Below, in pieces: positions 1-9,071 of a stretch of 39,806 nt of DNA. The number at the start of each line of letters is the position of its first letter. The stretch's first letter is position 1. This DNA comes from Candidatus Omnitrophota bacterium. Lineage in GTDB: Bacteria > Omnitrophota > Gorgyraeia > Zapsychrales > Fredricksoniimonadaceae. The notes below the pieces were generated by a model that saw only the letters and a program-made list of their open reading frames with translations, made no database searches and was not told the origin of the DNA. A program made the translations under genes and the position numbers. The stretch is from the NCBI GenBank assembly GCA_028870995.1, contig JAGWOI010000005.1, forward strand, positions 1-39,806, in the 5' to 3' direction.

Positions 1-3000
1 GCATCAACTGGTATGACCTAAATGTCTTGAGCCGCAACGGCATCAACTGGAATGATATTAACACGTTGAGCCGCAACGGCGTCAACTGGTATGACCTAAA
101 CGTTTTGAGCCGCAACGGCATCAACTGGAATGATATCAACAGATTGAGCCGTACCGGCATCAACTGGTATGACCTAAACGTTTTAACCCGTACCGGCATT
201 AACTGGAATGACTTGAGTGTCTTGGCCGGCACCGGCATCAATTGGAGTGACATCAATGCCTTAAGCCGTACCGGCATCAACTGGAATGACTTCGGGGTGT
301 TGAGCAAGAACGGCATTAATTGGTATGATTTGAATGTTTTAAGTAGGACCGGCATAAACTGGAACGATTTGGGCGTCATGGGCAAGACCGGTGTGAATTG
401 GCAGGATCTGACCGTCATGTCTACAGCGGCCACCAATTGGTCGGCCATCGCCTATTTGAGTCAGTCAGGCGTCAACTGGGGTGATTTCGCCTCCATTACC
501 CATGCCGGCATCAACTGGTTTGACTTAAGCCAGCTGACAGGCACCGGCATCGGCGGCAACATCAACTGGCAGGACTTCACGGTCCTGTCACAGGCCGGCG
601 TTAACTGGGATGATATCGCCGTCATGAGCGGCACCGGCGTCAACTGGAATAATTTCGGGGTGTTGAGCAAGGCCGGCATTAACTGGAATGATTTCGGAGT
701 CTTGAGCAAAACCGGGCTTAATTGGAGTGATATCAACGTGCTCAGCCGTACAGGCATCAATTGGAACAGCTTTGGCTTGATGAGCAATGTGGGGATCAAC
801 TGGAATGATATCAACGTGCTAAGCCGTACCGGCGTCAACTGGAATGACCTCGATATATTGACCACCACAGGCATCAACTGGAGCGACATCGGCAGCTTCT
901 TTAACACACTGTCCGAATCCGGCATTAACTGGAGTGACCTGGCGGTGATGACCAAGATAGGGATGAACTGGTCCGATTTGGCCGTGTTGACCAAGACCGG
1001 CGTCAATTGGGGTGACATGGGAGCTTTAAGCAGGACCGGTATTAATTGGAATGACTTTGACGTTCTAAGCAGGACCGGCATTAATTGGGGCGATATTGAT
1101 GTGATCAGCCGTACAGGGATCAACTGGAACGATTTCGGCGTGTTGAGCAAGACAGGTATCAATTGGAATGACTTCGGGGTGTTGAGCAGGACCGGCATTA
1201 ATTGGGGTGATATTGATGTTATCAGCCGTACCGGCATCAACTGGAATAATTTCGGCCTCATGAGCAATGTGGGGGTCAACTGGAACGACATCGGCGCCTG
1301 GAGCAAGGCCGGGATCAACTGGAACGATTTCCAGATGCTCTCCACTACTGGCATCAACTGGATGGATTTGGGTAGCTATATCAACACCTTATCTGAAGCG
1401 GGTATCAACTGGAGTGATTTCGCGGTCATGACCCGGACAGGCATCAATTGGAGCGACATGGCGGTCTTGACCAAGACAGGCCTCAATTGGAGCGACATCA
1501 ACACCATCAGCCGCACGGGCATCAACTGGAATGACTTCGGTGTGTTGAGCAAGACCGGTATTAATTGGAGCGACATCAACACCATCAGCCGCACGGGCAT
1601 CAATTGGAATGATTTCGGGCTCTTGAGCAAGACCGGCATCAATTGGAACGATTTTGGGGTCTTGAGTAATACCGGCATTAACTGGAGTGATATCAACACC
1701 ATCAGCCGCACGGGCATCAACTGGAATGACTTCCAGGTCCTCTCCAGGGAAGGCATCAACTGGGATGATCTCAACGCGTTAAGTCGTAATGGGATCAACT
1801 GGAATGACTTGAATGTACTGACCCGCAACGGCATCAACTGGAATGACTTGAACGTACTGACCCGCAACGGCATCAACTGGAATGACTTGAACGTGCTGAC
1901 CCGCAACGGCATCAACTGGTACGATTTGAACGTGCTGACCCGCAACGGCATCAACTGGTACGACATTTATACCTTAAGCCATACGGGTATCAATTGGAAT
2001 GATTTTGGTCTCTTGAGCAAAACCGGGATCAATTGGTACGATCTAAGCGTGCTGGGCAGCACCGGCATCAACTGGGGCGACATTGACCGTATCAGCCGCA
2101 CGGGTATTAATTGGGATGACTTCGGGGTCTTGGGCAAGACCGGTGTCAATTGGTCTGATATCAATGTTCTCAGCCGCACAGGCGTCAACTGGAATGACAT
2201 CAATACCTTAAGCCGCATCGGCGTTAATTGGAGCAACTTCAGTCTGATGAGCAATGTGGGCATCAATTGGAATGATGTTAAGACATGGAGCACGACCGGC
2301 ATCAATTGGAGCGATTTACAGATCCTGACTGCAGCCGGCATCAATTGGTCAGACTTGGGAAGCTACATCAATACCTTGTCGGAAGCGGGGATCAACTGGA
2401 GCGATCTGGCGGTCATGACCAAGGTGGGCATGAATTGGAGCGATCTGTCGGCTTTAAGCAAGACCGGTATCAATTGGAATAATTTCGGATTATTGAGCAA
2501 TACCGGTATCAACTGGAATGACTTTGGGGTTTTAAGCAAGACCGGCGTCAATTGGGGCGACATCGATGTGATCAGCCGCACAAACATCAACTGGAACAAC
2601 TTCAGCCTCATGAGTAATGTGGGCGTCAACTGGAACGACATCGCTGCCTGGAGCAAGGCCGGTATTAACTGGAACGACTTCCAGCTCCTGTCCACCACTG
2701 GCATCAACTGGATGGATTTGGGCAGCTATATCAATACCCTGTCCGAATCAGGCATCAACTGGAGCGATTTTGCGATGATGACCAGGACCGGCGTCAATTG
2801 GGAAGACCTCTCCGTCCTGTCCAAGACCGGGCTTAATTGGAATGACTTCCAGGTCCTGAGCAAGACCGGCATCAACTGGAATGATTTCGGGGTCTTGAGC
2901 AAGACGGGCGTTAACTGGAGCGACATCAACGCGATCAGCCGCACAGGCATCAACTGGAGCGATTTCGGGGCCTTAAGCCGCACGGGCATCAACTGGAATG

Positions 3001-5933
3001 ATTTTGGTCTCTTGAGCAAGACCGGCATCAACTGGGGTGATATCAACACCATCAGCCGTACGGGCATCAACTGGTCGGATATCGGTACCTTGAGCCGCAC
3101 GGGGATCAATTGGAACGATTTTGAGATCTTAAGCAGGGCCGGCGTTAACTGGTATGACCTCGATGTGCTCAGCCGCAACGGGATCAACTGGTATGATCTC
3201 AATGTATTGACGCGTACAGGCATCAACTGGGGTGACTTGGGGGGCATGACCGGCATCGGCATCAACTGGAGTGATTTGAATGCCTTAAGCCGCCAGGGCA
3301 TCAACTGGAATGATATGTACCTCATGGGCCGCATCGGCATCAATTGGAACGATATCAAGAGGTTAAGCACGACCGGTATCAATTGGGATGATATCAACGT
3401 CTTAAGCCGTACAGGTCTTAATTGGAATGACCTCAACGTCCTAAGCAGGACAGGGATCAACTGGAATGACTTCGGCGTGATGAGCAAGACCGGCGTCAAC
3501 TGGAATGACCTGGGGGTCTTAAGCGCCAGCGGCGTCAATTGGAACCAGCTTGAGGTCATCACCCAGACAGGCGTTAATTGGAATGATCTAAGACGGTTGA
3601 CCCGCGTGGGCATTAACTGGGAGCAGCTTTCGGTGATGAGCAATACGGGCATCAATTGGGAGAATTTCTCCGTATTGACGACCTCCGGCATCAACTGGGG
3701 CGATTTAAGCCAGCTGACAGGGGTCGGCGGGGGCGGCATTAATTGGGAAGCCTTTGGGCTGCTGTCCAGCTCGGGGATCAATTGGGAAAACATGGCGGTC
3801 ATGAGTCTGACCAATATCAATTGGTATGACTGGGGCGTCTTAAGTCAGACCGGCATCAACTGGAATGATTTCGGAGTTCTGGGCAAGTCCAATATCAATT
3901 GGAATGACATCCGGGTCATGAGCCAGAATGGCGTTAATTGGCAGAACTTTGGATTGATGTCCAATTCCGGTGTGAATTGGAACAATATCAGCGTGCTGTC
4001 AGCCTCAAACGTCAACTGGAGCGCATTCTCAACCCTCAGCAATTCCGGCGTCAACTGGTTTGACCTGGGCGTTTTAAGCAGTTCCGGCGTCAATTGGAAT
4101 GATTTGGGAAGATTGACAACAATCGGTGTTAATTGGAATGACCTGCAGGTCATGAGCAGCACAGGCATCAACTGGTCCGACTTCGGCGTATGGAGCAAGG
4201 CCGGTATCAACTGGAATGATTTCGGGGTCATGGGCAAGATCGGCATCAATTGGAGCGACATGGGGGTGCTGACCAAAACAGGCGTCAACTGGACGGATCT
4301 CTCCGTCTACACCAATTCCAACATCAATTGGAACGAGCTTGGTGCCTTGTCCAATGCCGGCATCAACTGGAACGCTCTGGCGGTGTTTACTGCAGCCAAT
4401 GTCAATTGGGACGGATTGGATCTGATCACCCAGGCCGGCGTTAATTGGAACGACTTCGGACTCCTAACCAACGCCGCTATTAACTGGAATGATCTGAACA
4501 CGTTAAGCCGCACGGGCATCAACTGGATGGATTTCAACGTGTTCAGCCGTTCCGGCATCAATTGGAATGACTTCGGGGTCCTTTCTAAGGCAGGCGTCAA
4601 TTGGGCCTCCCTCACCAGCCTTACCTATACGGGGATCAATTGGGACGATTTGAAGGTGATGACAAATTCCGGCGTCAACTGGACCGGGATCGGTTCGCTG
4701 TCCCAGGGCGGCGTCAACTGGGATTCGCTGGCGCTTTTGGCTGATGCCAACGTCAACTGGTTTGCCTTGACCAATATCGCCAATTCCGGCATCAACTGGC
4801 AGGGGATTTCAGCCCTGAGCGCGGCCACCGTCAACTGGAGCGATCTGGCGGTGCTGTCCACCACCGGCGTCAATTGGGAAGAGTTCAAGAAGATATCAGA
4901 AACGGGCATCAATTGGAGCGATTTGAATGCGCTGAGCCGTGCTCAGATCAATTGGGACAACATCAATGTGCTCTCCACCAGCAATATCAACTGGCAGGGC
5001 ATTGATGTGCTCTCCTATGCCAATGTGAACTGGTACGGCATTGGCCAATTGTCCACCTCCGGCATTAATTTCGAAAGCTTCAGCCAGATGTCCACCTCGG
5101 GCATCAACTGGATCGACATCGCCCGGCAAACCAGCGCCGGTATCAATTGGGCGGATGTGGCCTCAGAAAGCCATGGCGGCATCAACTGGGAGAGCCTGGC
5201 GGTGTCCAGCACCTCGGGTATCAACTGGGCCGGCATCAACACCCTGATGACCAACATGACGACGGTGCTCACCAATGTGGGCAGCCCCACGGACTCTGCC
5301 ACGTCCAGCACTTTATTCGGGAAACTTGCGAGCATTTCTGCGGCTGTGTCCAGCGTCTCTTCAAACAGTACTGTCACGACGATCAATAATACGGTCAACA
5401 CGGTCCTTTCCACCTTGCAGTCGGTGCAAAGCGCGATCGGCACCTCCAAGAGCACTTCCAGCTCCACCTTGTTCGGCCTGATCGGTACCTCCAGCAGCCA
5501 GTCGACCGACACCTTGTTCGGGGTGGCCAATAATGCCAGCAACAACGCCGCCGCGGCCATGACCTTTGCCCAGCAGATCATCTCGGACTTAGGCGTCAAC
5601 GGAGCCACGCCGTCGGCTTATCAGAAACTCAAGGATTTGGAGAACGAAATCCAGGATCTTCAGGCCTCGCTGACGAATTTGACCAAAGGCGTAAATAACG
5701 CGCCGGGATTGACGCAGGAAGCCATTGACCGGTTGACCAAGTTCGTCAATGCCCAAGCCCAGCAGGCCGGATTGGAAAAGACATTGGGCGTCAAGGGGCT
5801 GGGGGCCAAGGAAGCCCAAGATATGCAAAAGGTCAACGACAAGCTGGAAGAAATCGATGCCAAGATCGATGCCATACGCGAGGCCGTAGGCGGCCAGGAA
5901 GTGGTGGTCAAGAGCTACTATGAAAGCGAATAA
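1..5933 (+). CDS. Giant 13-residue-repeat protein, 3' part (5' end outside window)
   Basis: The frame is already open at base 3 (codons Ile-Asn-Trp), so the gene starts upstream; a TTG at 27 is only an internal codon. About 1,745 of the visible residues are a tandem 13-residue repeat with consensus TGINWNDFGVLSK, invariant mainly at Gly, Ile/Val, Asn and Trp. The phase is kept throughout except for a few units with 3-4 extra residues (for example GSYINTLSEAG). I see no cysteine. After about nt 5240 the repeats give way to a Ser/Thr-rich tail with three TLFG motifs (about nt 5310, 5466 and 5511), then a charged, coiled-coil-like C-terminus ending KSYYESE. There is no visible membrane anchor at the C-terminus. 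The last 14 nt overlap the next gene, so the two are probably translationally coupled. I do not recognise the family. A structural or surface role is inferred from size and context; the N-terminus, which would show a signal peptide, is not visible. Confidence 0.9.
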   Translation, partial: INWYDLNVLSRNGINWNDINTLSRNGVNWYDLNVLSRNGINWNDINRLSRTGINWYDLNVLTRTGINWNDLSVLAGTGINWSDINALSRTGINWNDFGVLSKNGINWYDLNVLSRTGINWNDLGVMGKTGVNWQDLTVMSTAATNWSAIAYLSQSGVNWGDFASITHAGINWFDLSQLTGTGIGGNINWQDFTVLSQAGVNWDDIAVMSGTGVNWNNFGVLSKAGINWNDFGVLSKTGLNWSDINVLSRTGINWNSFGLMSNVGINWNDINVLSRTGVNWNDLDILTTTGINWSDIGSFFNTLSESGINWSDLAVMTKIGMNWSDLAVLTKTGVNWGDMGALSRTGINWNDFDVLSRTGINWGDIDVISRTGINWNDFGVLSKTGINWNDFGVLSRTGINWGDIDVISRTGINWNNFGLMSNVGVNWNDIGAWSKAGINWNDFQMLSTTGINWMDLGSYINTLSEAGINWSDFAVMTRTGINWSDMAVLTKTGLNWSDINTISRTGINWNDFGVLSKTGINWSDINTISRTGINWNDFGLLSKTGINWNDFGVLSNTGINWSDINTISRTGINWNDFQVLSREGINWDDLNALSRNGINWNDLNVLTRNGINWNDLNVLTRNGINWNDLNVLTRNGINWYDLNVLTRNGINWYDIYTLSHTGINWNDFGLLSKTGINWYDLSVLGSTGINWGDIDRISRTGINWDDFGVLGKTGVNWSDINVLSRTGVNWNDINTLSRIGVNWSNFSLMSNVGINWNDVKTWSTTGINWSDLQILTAAGINWSDLGSYINTLSEAGINWSDLAVMTKVGMNWSDLSALSKTGINWNNFGLLSNTGINWNDFGVLSKTGVNWGDIDVISRTNINWNNFSLMSNVGVNWNDIAAWSKAGINWNDFQLLSTTGINWMDLGSYINTLSESGINWSDFAMMTRTGVNWEDLSVLSKTGLNWNDFQVLSKTGINWNDFGVLSKTGVNWSDINAISRTGINWSDFGALSRTGINWNDFGLLSKTGINWGDINTISRTGINWSDIGTLSRTGINWNDFEILSRAGVNWYDLDVLSRNGINWYDLNVLTRTGINWGDLGGMTGIGINWSDLNALSRQGINWNDMYLMGRIGINWNDIKRLSTTGINWDDINVLSRTGLNWNDLNVLSRTGINWNDFGVMSKTGVNWNDLGVLSASGVNWNQLEVITQTGVNWNDLRRLTRVGINWEQLSVMSNTGINWENFSVLTTSGINWGDLSQLTGVGGGGINWEAFGLLSSSGINWENMAVMSLTNINWYDWGVLSQTGINWNDFGVLGKSNINWNDIRVMSQNGVNWQNFGLMSNSGVNWNNISVLSASNVNWSAFSTLSNSGVNWFDLGVLSSSGVNWNDLGRLTTIGVNWNDLQVMSSTGINWSDFGVWSKAGINWNDFGVMGKIGINWSDMGVLTKTGVNWTDLSVYTNSNINWNELGALSNAGINWNALAVFTAANVNWDGLDLITQAGVNWNDFGLLTNAAINWNDLNTLSRTGINWMDFNVFSRSGINWNDFGVLSKAGVNWASLTSLTYTGINWDDLKVMTNSGVNWTGIGSLSQGGVNWDSLALLADANVNWFALTNIANSGINWQGISALSAATVNWSDLAVLSTTGVNWEEFKKISETGINWSDLNALSRAQINWDNINVLSTSNINWQGIDVLSYANVNWYGIGQLSTSGINFESFSQMSTSGINWIDIARQTSAGINWADVASESHGGINWESLAVSSTSGINWAGINTLMTNMTTVLTNVGSPTDSATSSTLFGKLASISAAVSSVSSNSTVTTINNTVNTVLSTLQSVQSAIGTSKSTSSSTLFGLIGTSSSQSTDTLFGVANNASNNAAAAMTFAQQIISDLGVNGATPSAYQKLKDLENEIQDLQASLTNLTKGVNNAPGLTQEAIDRLTKFVNAQAQQAGLEKTLGVKGLGAKEAQDMQKVNDKLEEIDAKIDAIREAVGGQEVVVKSYYESE
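756..2831 (+). repeat. Four copies of a higher-order module (about 82 residues)
   Basis: Approximate copies lie at 756-1001, 1236-1481, 2223-2468 and 2586-2831. Each has a unit ending SNVG, then two ordinary units, then a unit carrying a 4-residue insertion (GSFFNTLSESG or GSYINTLSE[AS]G), then SDxAVMT-type units. The insertion points lie at 891, 1371, 2358 and 2721. They are 160, 329 and 121 residues apart, which is 12, 25 and 9 units of 13 plus 4 residues each time. Confidence 0.8.
1818..1973 (+). repeat. Near-identical 39-bp tandem copies (recent expansion)
   Basis: Starting at the CTG codons at 1818, 1857, 1896 and 1935, consecutive units read ctgacccgcaacggcatcaa and onward with only a few base differences. 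They encode LTRNGINW[NY]DLNV. This homogeneity is far above that of the rest of the array. Confidence 0.85.
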
Positions 5934-7224
5934 CAGACCGGGCATAATATTAGCTTTATTTTTCTTTTTCCTGGCGGGAAGGGCTGCAAGCGGCCTTGCC
6001 GACATTGTCATCAATGTCGTGGCTGTCAATCCAACCAACACCCCCAAGACCTCCGCAATCAAATTTCCCTTGCCAGGTGAACTGACGGCGGAGGATATCC
6101 TGGATACCAACGGACTGCAGTTGGATTACAACGTTGATGATGCCGATTACGTTGTTTATGGCGACGTCACTCTTAAGCCCAAGGAATCAAAGACCTTCCG
6201 CATTCATGTCAAAGACAAATGGGTGATCACCACCAACCAGGTGCAGGACTTGAAGAACCAGATCGACCAGGGTTATCAGACCCTGGGGGAACCTTACAAT
6301 TCCGAAAATGCCAAGATCCTTAAAAGCCGCCTGGATTCAAAGATCGATTACATTGTCGGTCTCCAGGCCAGCAGCGCGGACAGCGTCGACAAACGCATCG
6401 ATGATTACCGCGCCTATGCCAATGAAATGAAGAGGATCGAGGATGATGCCCTGGACGTGGACTACTGGCGTTCCAACCCCAATGATGACCAGAGCCAAAA
6501 ATTGATCCATCTGGATATCGAAGCCAATAACCCCACCAAGAAAATCAAGCACGCCAAGATCAAGGAATATCTGCCGGTGGAAGTCAAGCCCGAGGACGTT
6601 GTGGAAGCCCAGGATTTTGAGGTGCGTTTTGACCAGGCCAAGCAGCAGGCCTTCCTTATTAAGGAAGAGGACATTGACCCGGGCGCTACAAAGAAATACT
6701 CCGTCGGCATCCTGGATATATGGAACATTGATCAGACAAAGATTGATTACCTCAAGTCCCGCGCCCAAAAAGCTTTTGATGTGTTAAAGGACACCAAATA
6801 TGAACCCAGCGCCAAGATCCTCATGGACAGGATTACCGCTGATTTAAGTTCCATCCAGGATTCGCAGGGCGTATCCCGGCCCATTCTCGAACATATCAGT
6901 GCGTACCGCGCCAATAAAACCACCTTTAACAGCGCCAGGACGGATGTGGAAACGCTGGAGAAGCTGGTGTCGGTGTTCCGTGAAGACCTGGAAAAGAGCA
7001 AGGTGGAGAACATCCTGCAGAAGATCCAGGGATTGAGGGGCGTTGCCGACGTTTCCAAGGTGATGTTCAACAAGAAATTCGAATCAGCGACGGCCTGGAG
7101 TTTTATCGGGTGGATATTGCTGGCGGTCGGCCTGGTGACGGTGTTGAGCCTTGGCGTGGCCATGCTGCGCGCCAAAGACAAGAAAATTGATGACGGTCCA
7201 CCCAAGCAGTCAGGAGGCTCATGA
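5920..7224 (+). CDS. Exported single-pass membrane protein with internal duplication
   Basis: 434 aa. The ATG at 5920 lies inside the end of the giant repeat gene (14-nt overlap). An N-terminal signal peptide (hydrophobic IILALFFFFLAG, cleavage probably near ASGLA) is followed by a large exported region. A C-terminal membrane helix (about residues 390-413, WSFIGWILLAVGLVTVLSLG) then leads into a short basic tail, so the bulk should be periplasmic or outside. The exported part looks like two copies of one module. Each has a beta-rich piece ending near FRIHVKDKW or YSVGILDIW, then a helical piece with matching AKILKSRLDSKI and AKILMDRITADL. I do not recognise the family. Position suggests that it anchors the repeat protein to the membrane next to the ATPase; this is inference. 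It overlaps the alpha-subunit gene by 4 nt. Confidence 0.85.
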   Translation: MKANNRPGIILALFFFFLAGRAASGLADIVINVVAVNPTNTPKTSAIKFPLPGELTAEDILDTNGLQLDYNVDDADYVVYGDVTLKPKESKTFRIHVKDKWVITTNQVQDLKNQIDQGYQTLGEPYNSENAKILKSRLDSKIDYIVGLQASSADSVDKRIDDYRAYANEMKRIEDDALDVDYWRSNPNDDQSQKLIHLDIEANNPTKKIKHAKIKEYLPVEVKPEDVVEAQDFEVRFDQAKQQAFLIKEEDIDPGATKKYSVGILDIWNIDQTKIDYLKSRAQKAFDVLKDTKYEPSAKILMDRITADLSSIQDSQGVSRPILEHISAYRANKTTFNSARTDVETLEKLVSVFREDLEKSKVENILQKIQGLRGVADVSKVMFNKKFESATAWSFIGWILLAVGLVTVLSLGVAMLRAKDKKIDDGPPKQSGGS

Positions 7225-8753
7225 GCGGTATTAAATTGCAATATACGGAAGTAGGTACTGTCAGGGCCCTGCGCGGATGCATCGTCTTCGTCCGCGGTTT
7301 CCGCAATTGCATCAACGGCCAGTTGATCAAATTCGGCTATGGCACGATCGGCATGATCGTGGGCTTCAATGAGGAGGAGGCCCAGGTCCTCATCATCAAG
7401 GAAACCGAGCGGATAAAGACGGGAGACAAGGCCACAGCTTCCATCGAACCTTTTGAAACACCCGTCGGCAGCAAATTCATAGGCCGTATCCTCAACCCCC
7501 TGGCCGAACCCCTGGACGGCCTCGGTCCCGTCGAGTGGGACCAGAAGATGACGATTTTTCCCGAATCTCCGCCGATCCTGGTGCGCCAGCCCCTCAAATT
7601 GACCCTGGAGACGGGCATCAAGGTATTGGATGCCATGATCCCCATTGGCCGCGGCCAGCGCGAACTTATCATGGGGGATAAAAGCACGGGCAAGACCACC
7701 TTTGTCACGGACACCATCATCAACCAAAAGAACACTGATGTCATCTGCATTTATTGCGCCATCGGCAAGCCGCGTTCGGCCCTGGCCAAGATCGTGCAAT
7801 TGTTCAAGGAGCATGACTGTTTTAAGTACAGCCTTATCGTCTCTTCCGGGGCCTCGGCCCCGCCGGGGCAGCAGTACCTGGCGCCGTACATGGCCTGTTC
7901 CGTGGCGGAATATTTCCTTCAACAGGGCAAGCATGTCTTCATCGGTTTCGATGATTTCACCAAGCATGCCTGGTGCTACCGCGAAATCTCCCTGCTGCTG
8001 GGTCGTCCTCCGGGACGCGACTCCTATCCGGGCGACATTTTTTATCTGCATTCCAAAATGATCGAACGCGCCTGTTATCTTGACCAAAAAAGAGGCGGTG
8101 GCTCCGTCACCTTCTTTCCCATCGTTGAGATCCTCGAGGGCGACTTGACGGCCTTCGTGCCGTCCAACCTGGTGTCCATGACTGACGGGCAGATTTATTT
8201 GAGCACCACCCTTTTCGGCGAAGGTCAGAAGCCCGCCCTGGACTTAGGCTTGTCGGTTTCGCGTGTGGGGTCCAAGGTGCAGTGGCCGGCGATCAAGAGC
8301 CTCTCGGGGCCGTTGCGTTTGGAATACCTGCAATACCGCGAATTGCTGCGTATTTCAAAGCTCAAGGCCACAGGGCATTCAGATGAAACTTTGGAAAAGC
8401 TTAAGCGGGGCGCCATCCTGACGGAGATCCTGCGCCAGGACAAGGACAGGCCGGTGCCGCAGGAGATCCAGGTCATCATCTTCTACGCCTTTAACAAGAA
8501 AATGATGAATGAGCTGACCATTCCCGAGGTGCGGCTATTCCAGGACGAGCTTTTGGGTTATGCGCTCAAGAATGCCCCGGACGTTTTGAAACTTGTGCGG
8601 GAGAAGCGCAAACTGGAGCCGGACGTGGAGAAGGCCATCACCGATTTCGTAAACCGCTATGTCCAGGATATCACTTCCAAACGCGCCAAGGTGGCGACGG
8701 ACAAGTTCGACGATTACGTGGATTCGGAGCCGGCGGTAGCGGCCAAGAAATGA
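7221..8753 (+). CDS. atpA: F-type ATPase alpha subunit
   Basis: 510 aa. Non-catalytic nucleotide-binding subunit of the F1 head. It shows a beta-barrel N-domain, a P-loop GDKSTGKT (about residues 152-159), the SSGASAPPGQQYLAPY segment and LSVSRVGSK, which carries the arginine finger used by the beta catalytic site. The P-loop Lys falls about 17 residues earlier than in the E. coli protein, because the N-terminal extension that normally docks on delta is missing. The ATG overlaps the upstream stop (ATGA). Sequence is clearly AtpA but divergent. It could belong to an alternate (N-ATPase-like) F-type enzyme rather than the main ATP synthase, because gene order and partners are unusual. Confidence 0.95.
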   Translation: MSGIKLQYTEVGTVRALRGCIVFVRGFRNCINGQLIKFGYGTIGMIVGFNEEEAQVLIIKETERIKTGDKATASIEPFETPVGSKFIGRILNPLAEPLDGLGPVEWDQKMTIFPESPPILVRQPLKLTLETGIKVLDAMIPIGRGQRELIMGDKSTGKTTFVTDTIINQKNTDVICIYCAIGKPRSALAKIVQLFKEHDCFKYSLIVSSGASAPPGQQYLAPYMACSVAEYFLQQGKHVFIGFDDFTKHAWCYREISLLLGRPPGRDSYPGDIFYLHSKMIERACYLDQKRGGGSVTFFPIVEILEGDLTAFVPSNLVSMTDGQIYLSTTLFGEGQKPALDLGLSVSRVGSKVQWPAIKSLSGPLRLEYLQYRELLRISKLKATGHSDETLEKLKRGAILTEILRQDKDRPVPQEIQVIIFYAFNKKMMNELTIPEVRLFQDELLGYALKNAPDVLKLVREKRKLEPDVEKAITDFVNRYVQDITSKRAKVATDKFDDYVDSEPAVAAKK

Positions 8754-8759
8754 TGTCTT

Positions 8760-9059
8760 ATGGTCAAATTCAAGGATACGTTCCGCTGCGTCATTTTGAG
8801 CCCTAAGAACCTGATTTTTCAAAGCAATGTCAAAAGCCTTTATATCATCGGGGACCGCAGCGAATACGAGCTTTTGGCCTATCATTATCCGTTGATAGGC
8901 CTGGTGCAGCGGGGTGATATCATCATCGATTGGAAGCAGCGGATACCAGTGGGTTCGGGGATTTTGCGTTTCTTTGCCAATGAATGCACCATCCTGGTGG
9001 AAGAAACGGAAAAAACTTTTAGCGCGGCCCAGCAGCCGCAGGCAGCCGGCAAGCATTAA
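8760..9059 (+). CDS. atpC: F-type ATPase epsilon subunit, short form
   Basis: 99 aa. It matches the N-terminal beta-sandwich of epsilon (FRCVILSPKNLIF, then VKSLYIIGDRSEYELLAYHYP, then LVQRGDIII). It ends after a short Gln/Ala tail and lacks the C-terminal helical hairpin that inhibits ATP hydrolysis in many bacteria. It should still join gamma to the c-ring. The start at 8760 is 6 nt after atpA. Because the inhibitory hairpin is absent, regulation by epsilon is not expected; this is inference from domain content. Confidence 0.85.
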   Translation: MVKFKDTFRCVILSPKNLIFQSNVKSLYIIGDRSEYELLAYHYPLIGLVQRGDIIIDWKQRIPVGSGILRFFANECTILVEETEKTFSAAQQPQAAGKH

Positions 9060-9071
9060 AGGGGACTTTAA

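Larger units (their letters stand above)
1..5240 (+). repeat. 39-bp coding tandem repeat (about 130 copies)
   Basis: The DNA has a 39-bp period encoding xGINWxDxxxLSx. Copies differ mostly by synonymous changes (ggcatcaactgg versus ggtattaattgg) and by changes at the variable positions. This suggests an old array held by selection on the protein, with local recent duplication. A few units carry 9- or 12-bp in-frame insertions, for example near 540-560, 891, 1371, 2358, 2721 and 3722. Confidence 0.95.

Noticed and set aside
461-4912. Series of long antisense open frames opposite the repeat gene (for example 461-1357 and 2726-3820)
   Set aside because: They follow the same 39-bp period (SFQLMPVLLKTPK type) because the repeat lacks stops on the opposite strand. 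They have no start signals or families.
1-5240. Could the 39-bp repeats be a CRISPR array?
   Set aside because: There are no alternating unique spacers, the whole array is one open reading frame, and the variation is codon-like.
1-5240. Assigning the repeat to TPR, LRR, pentapeptide or RTX families
   Set aside because: Period (13) and conserved residues (G-I-N-W, D, L-S) do not match those families; I leave it unassigned.
6747-8087. 446-aa minus-strand open frame over atpA
   Set aside because: Shadow of the atpA frame; it has no recognisable domains and the sense gene is certain.
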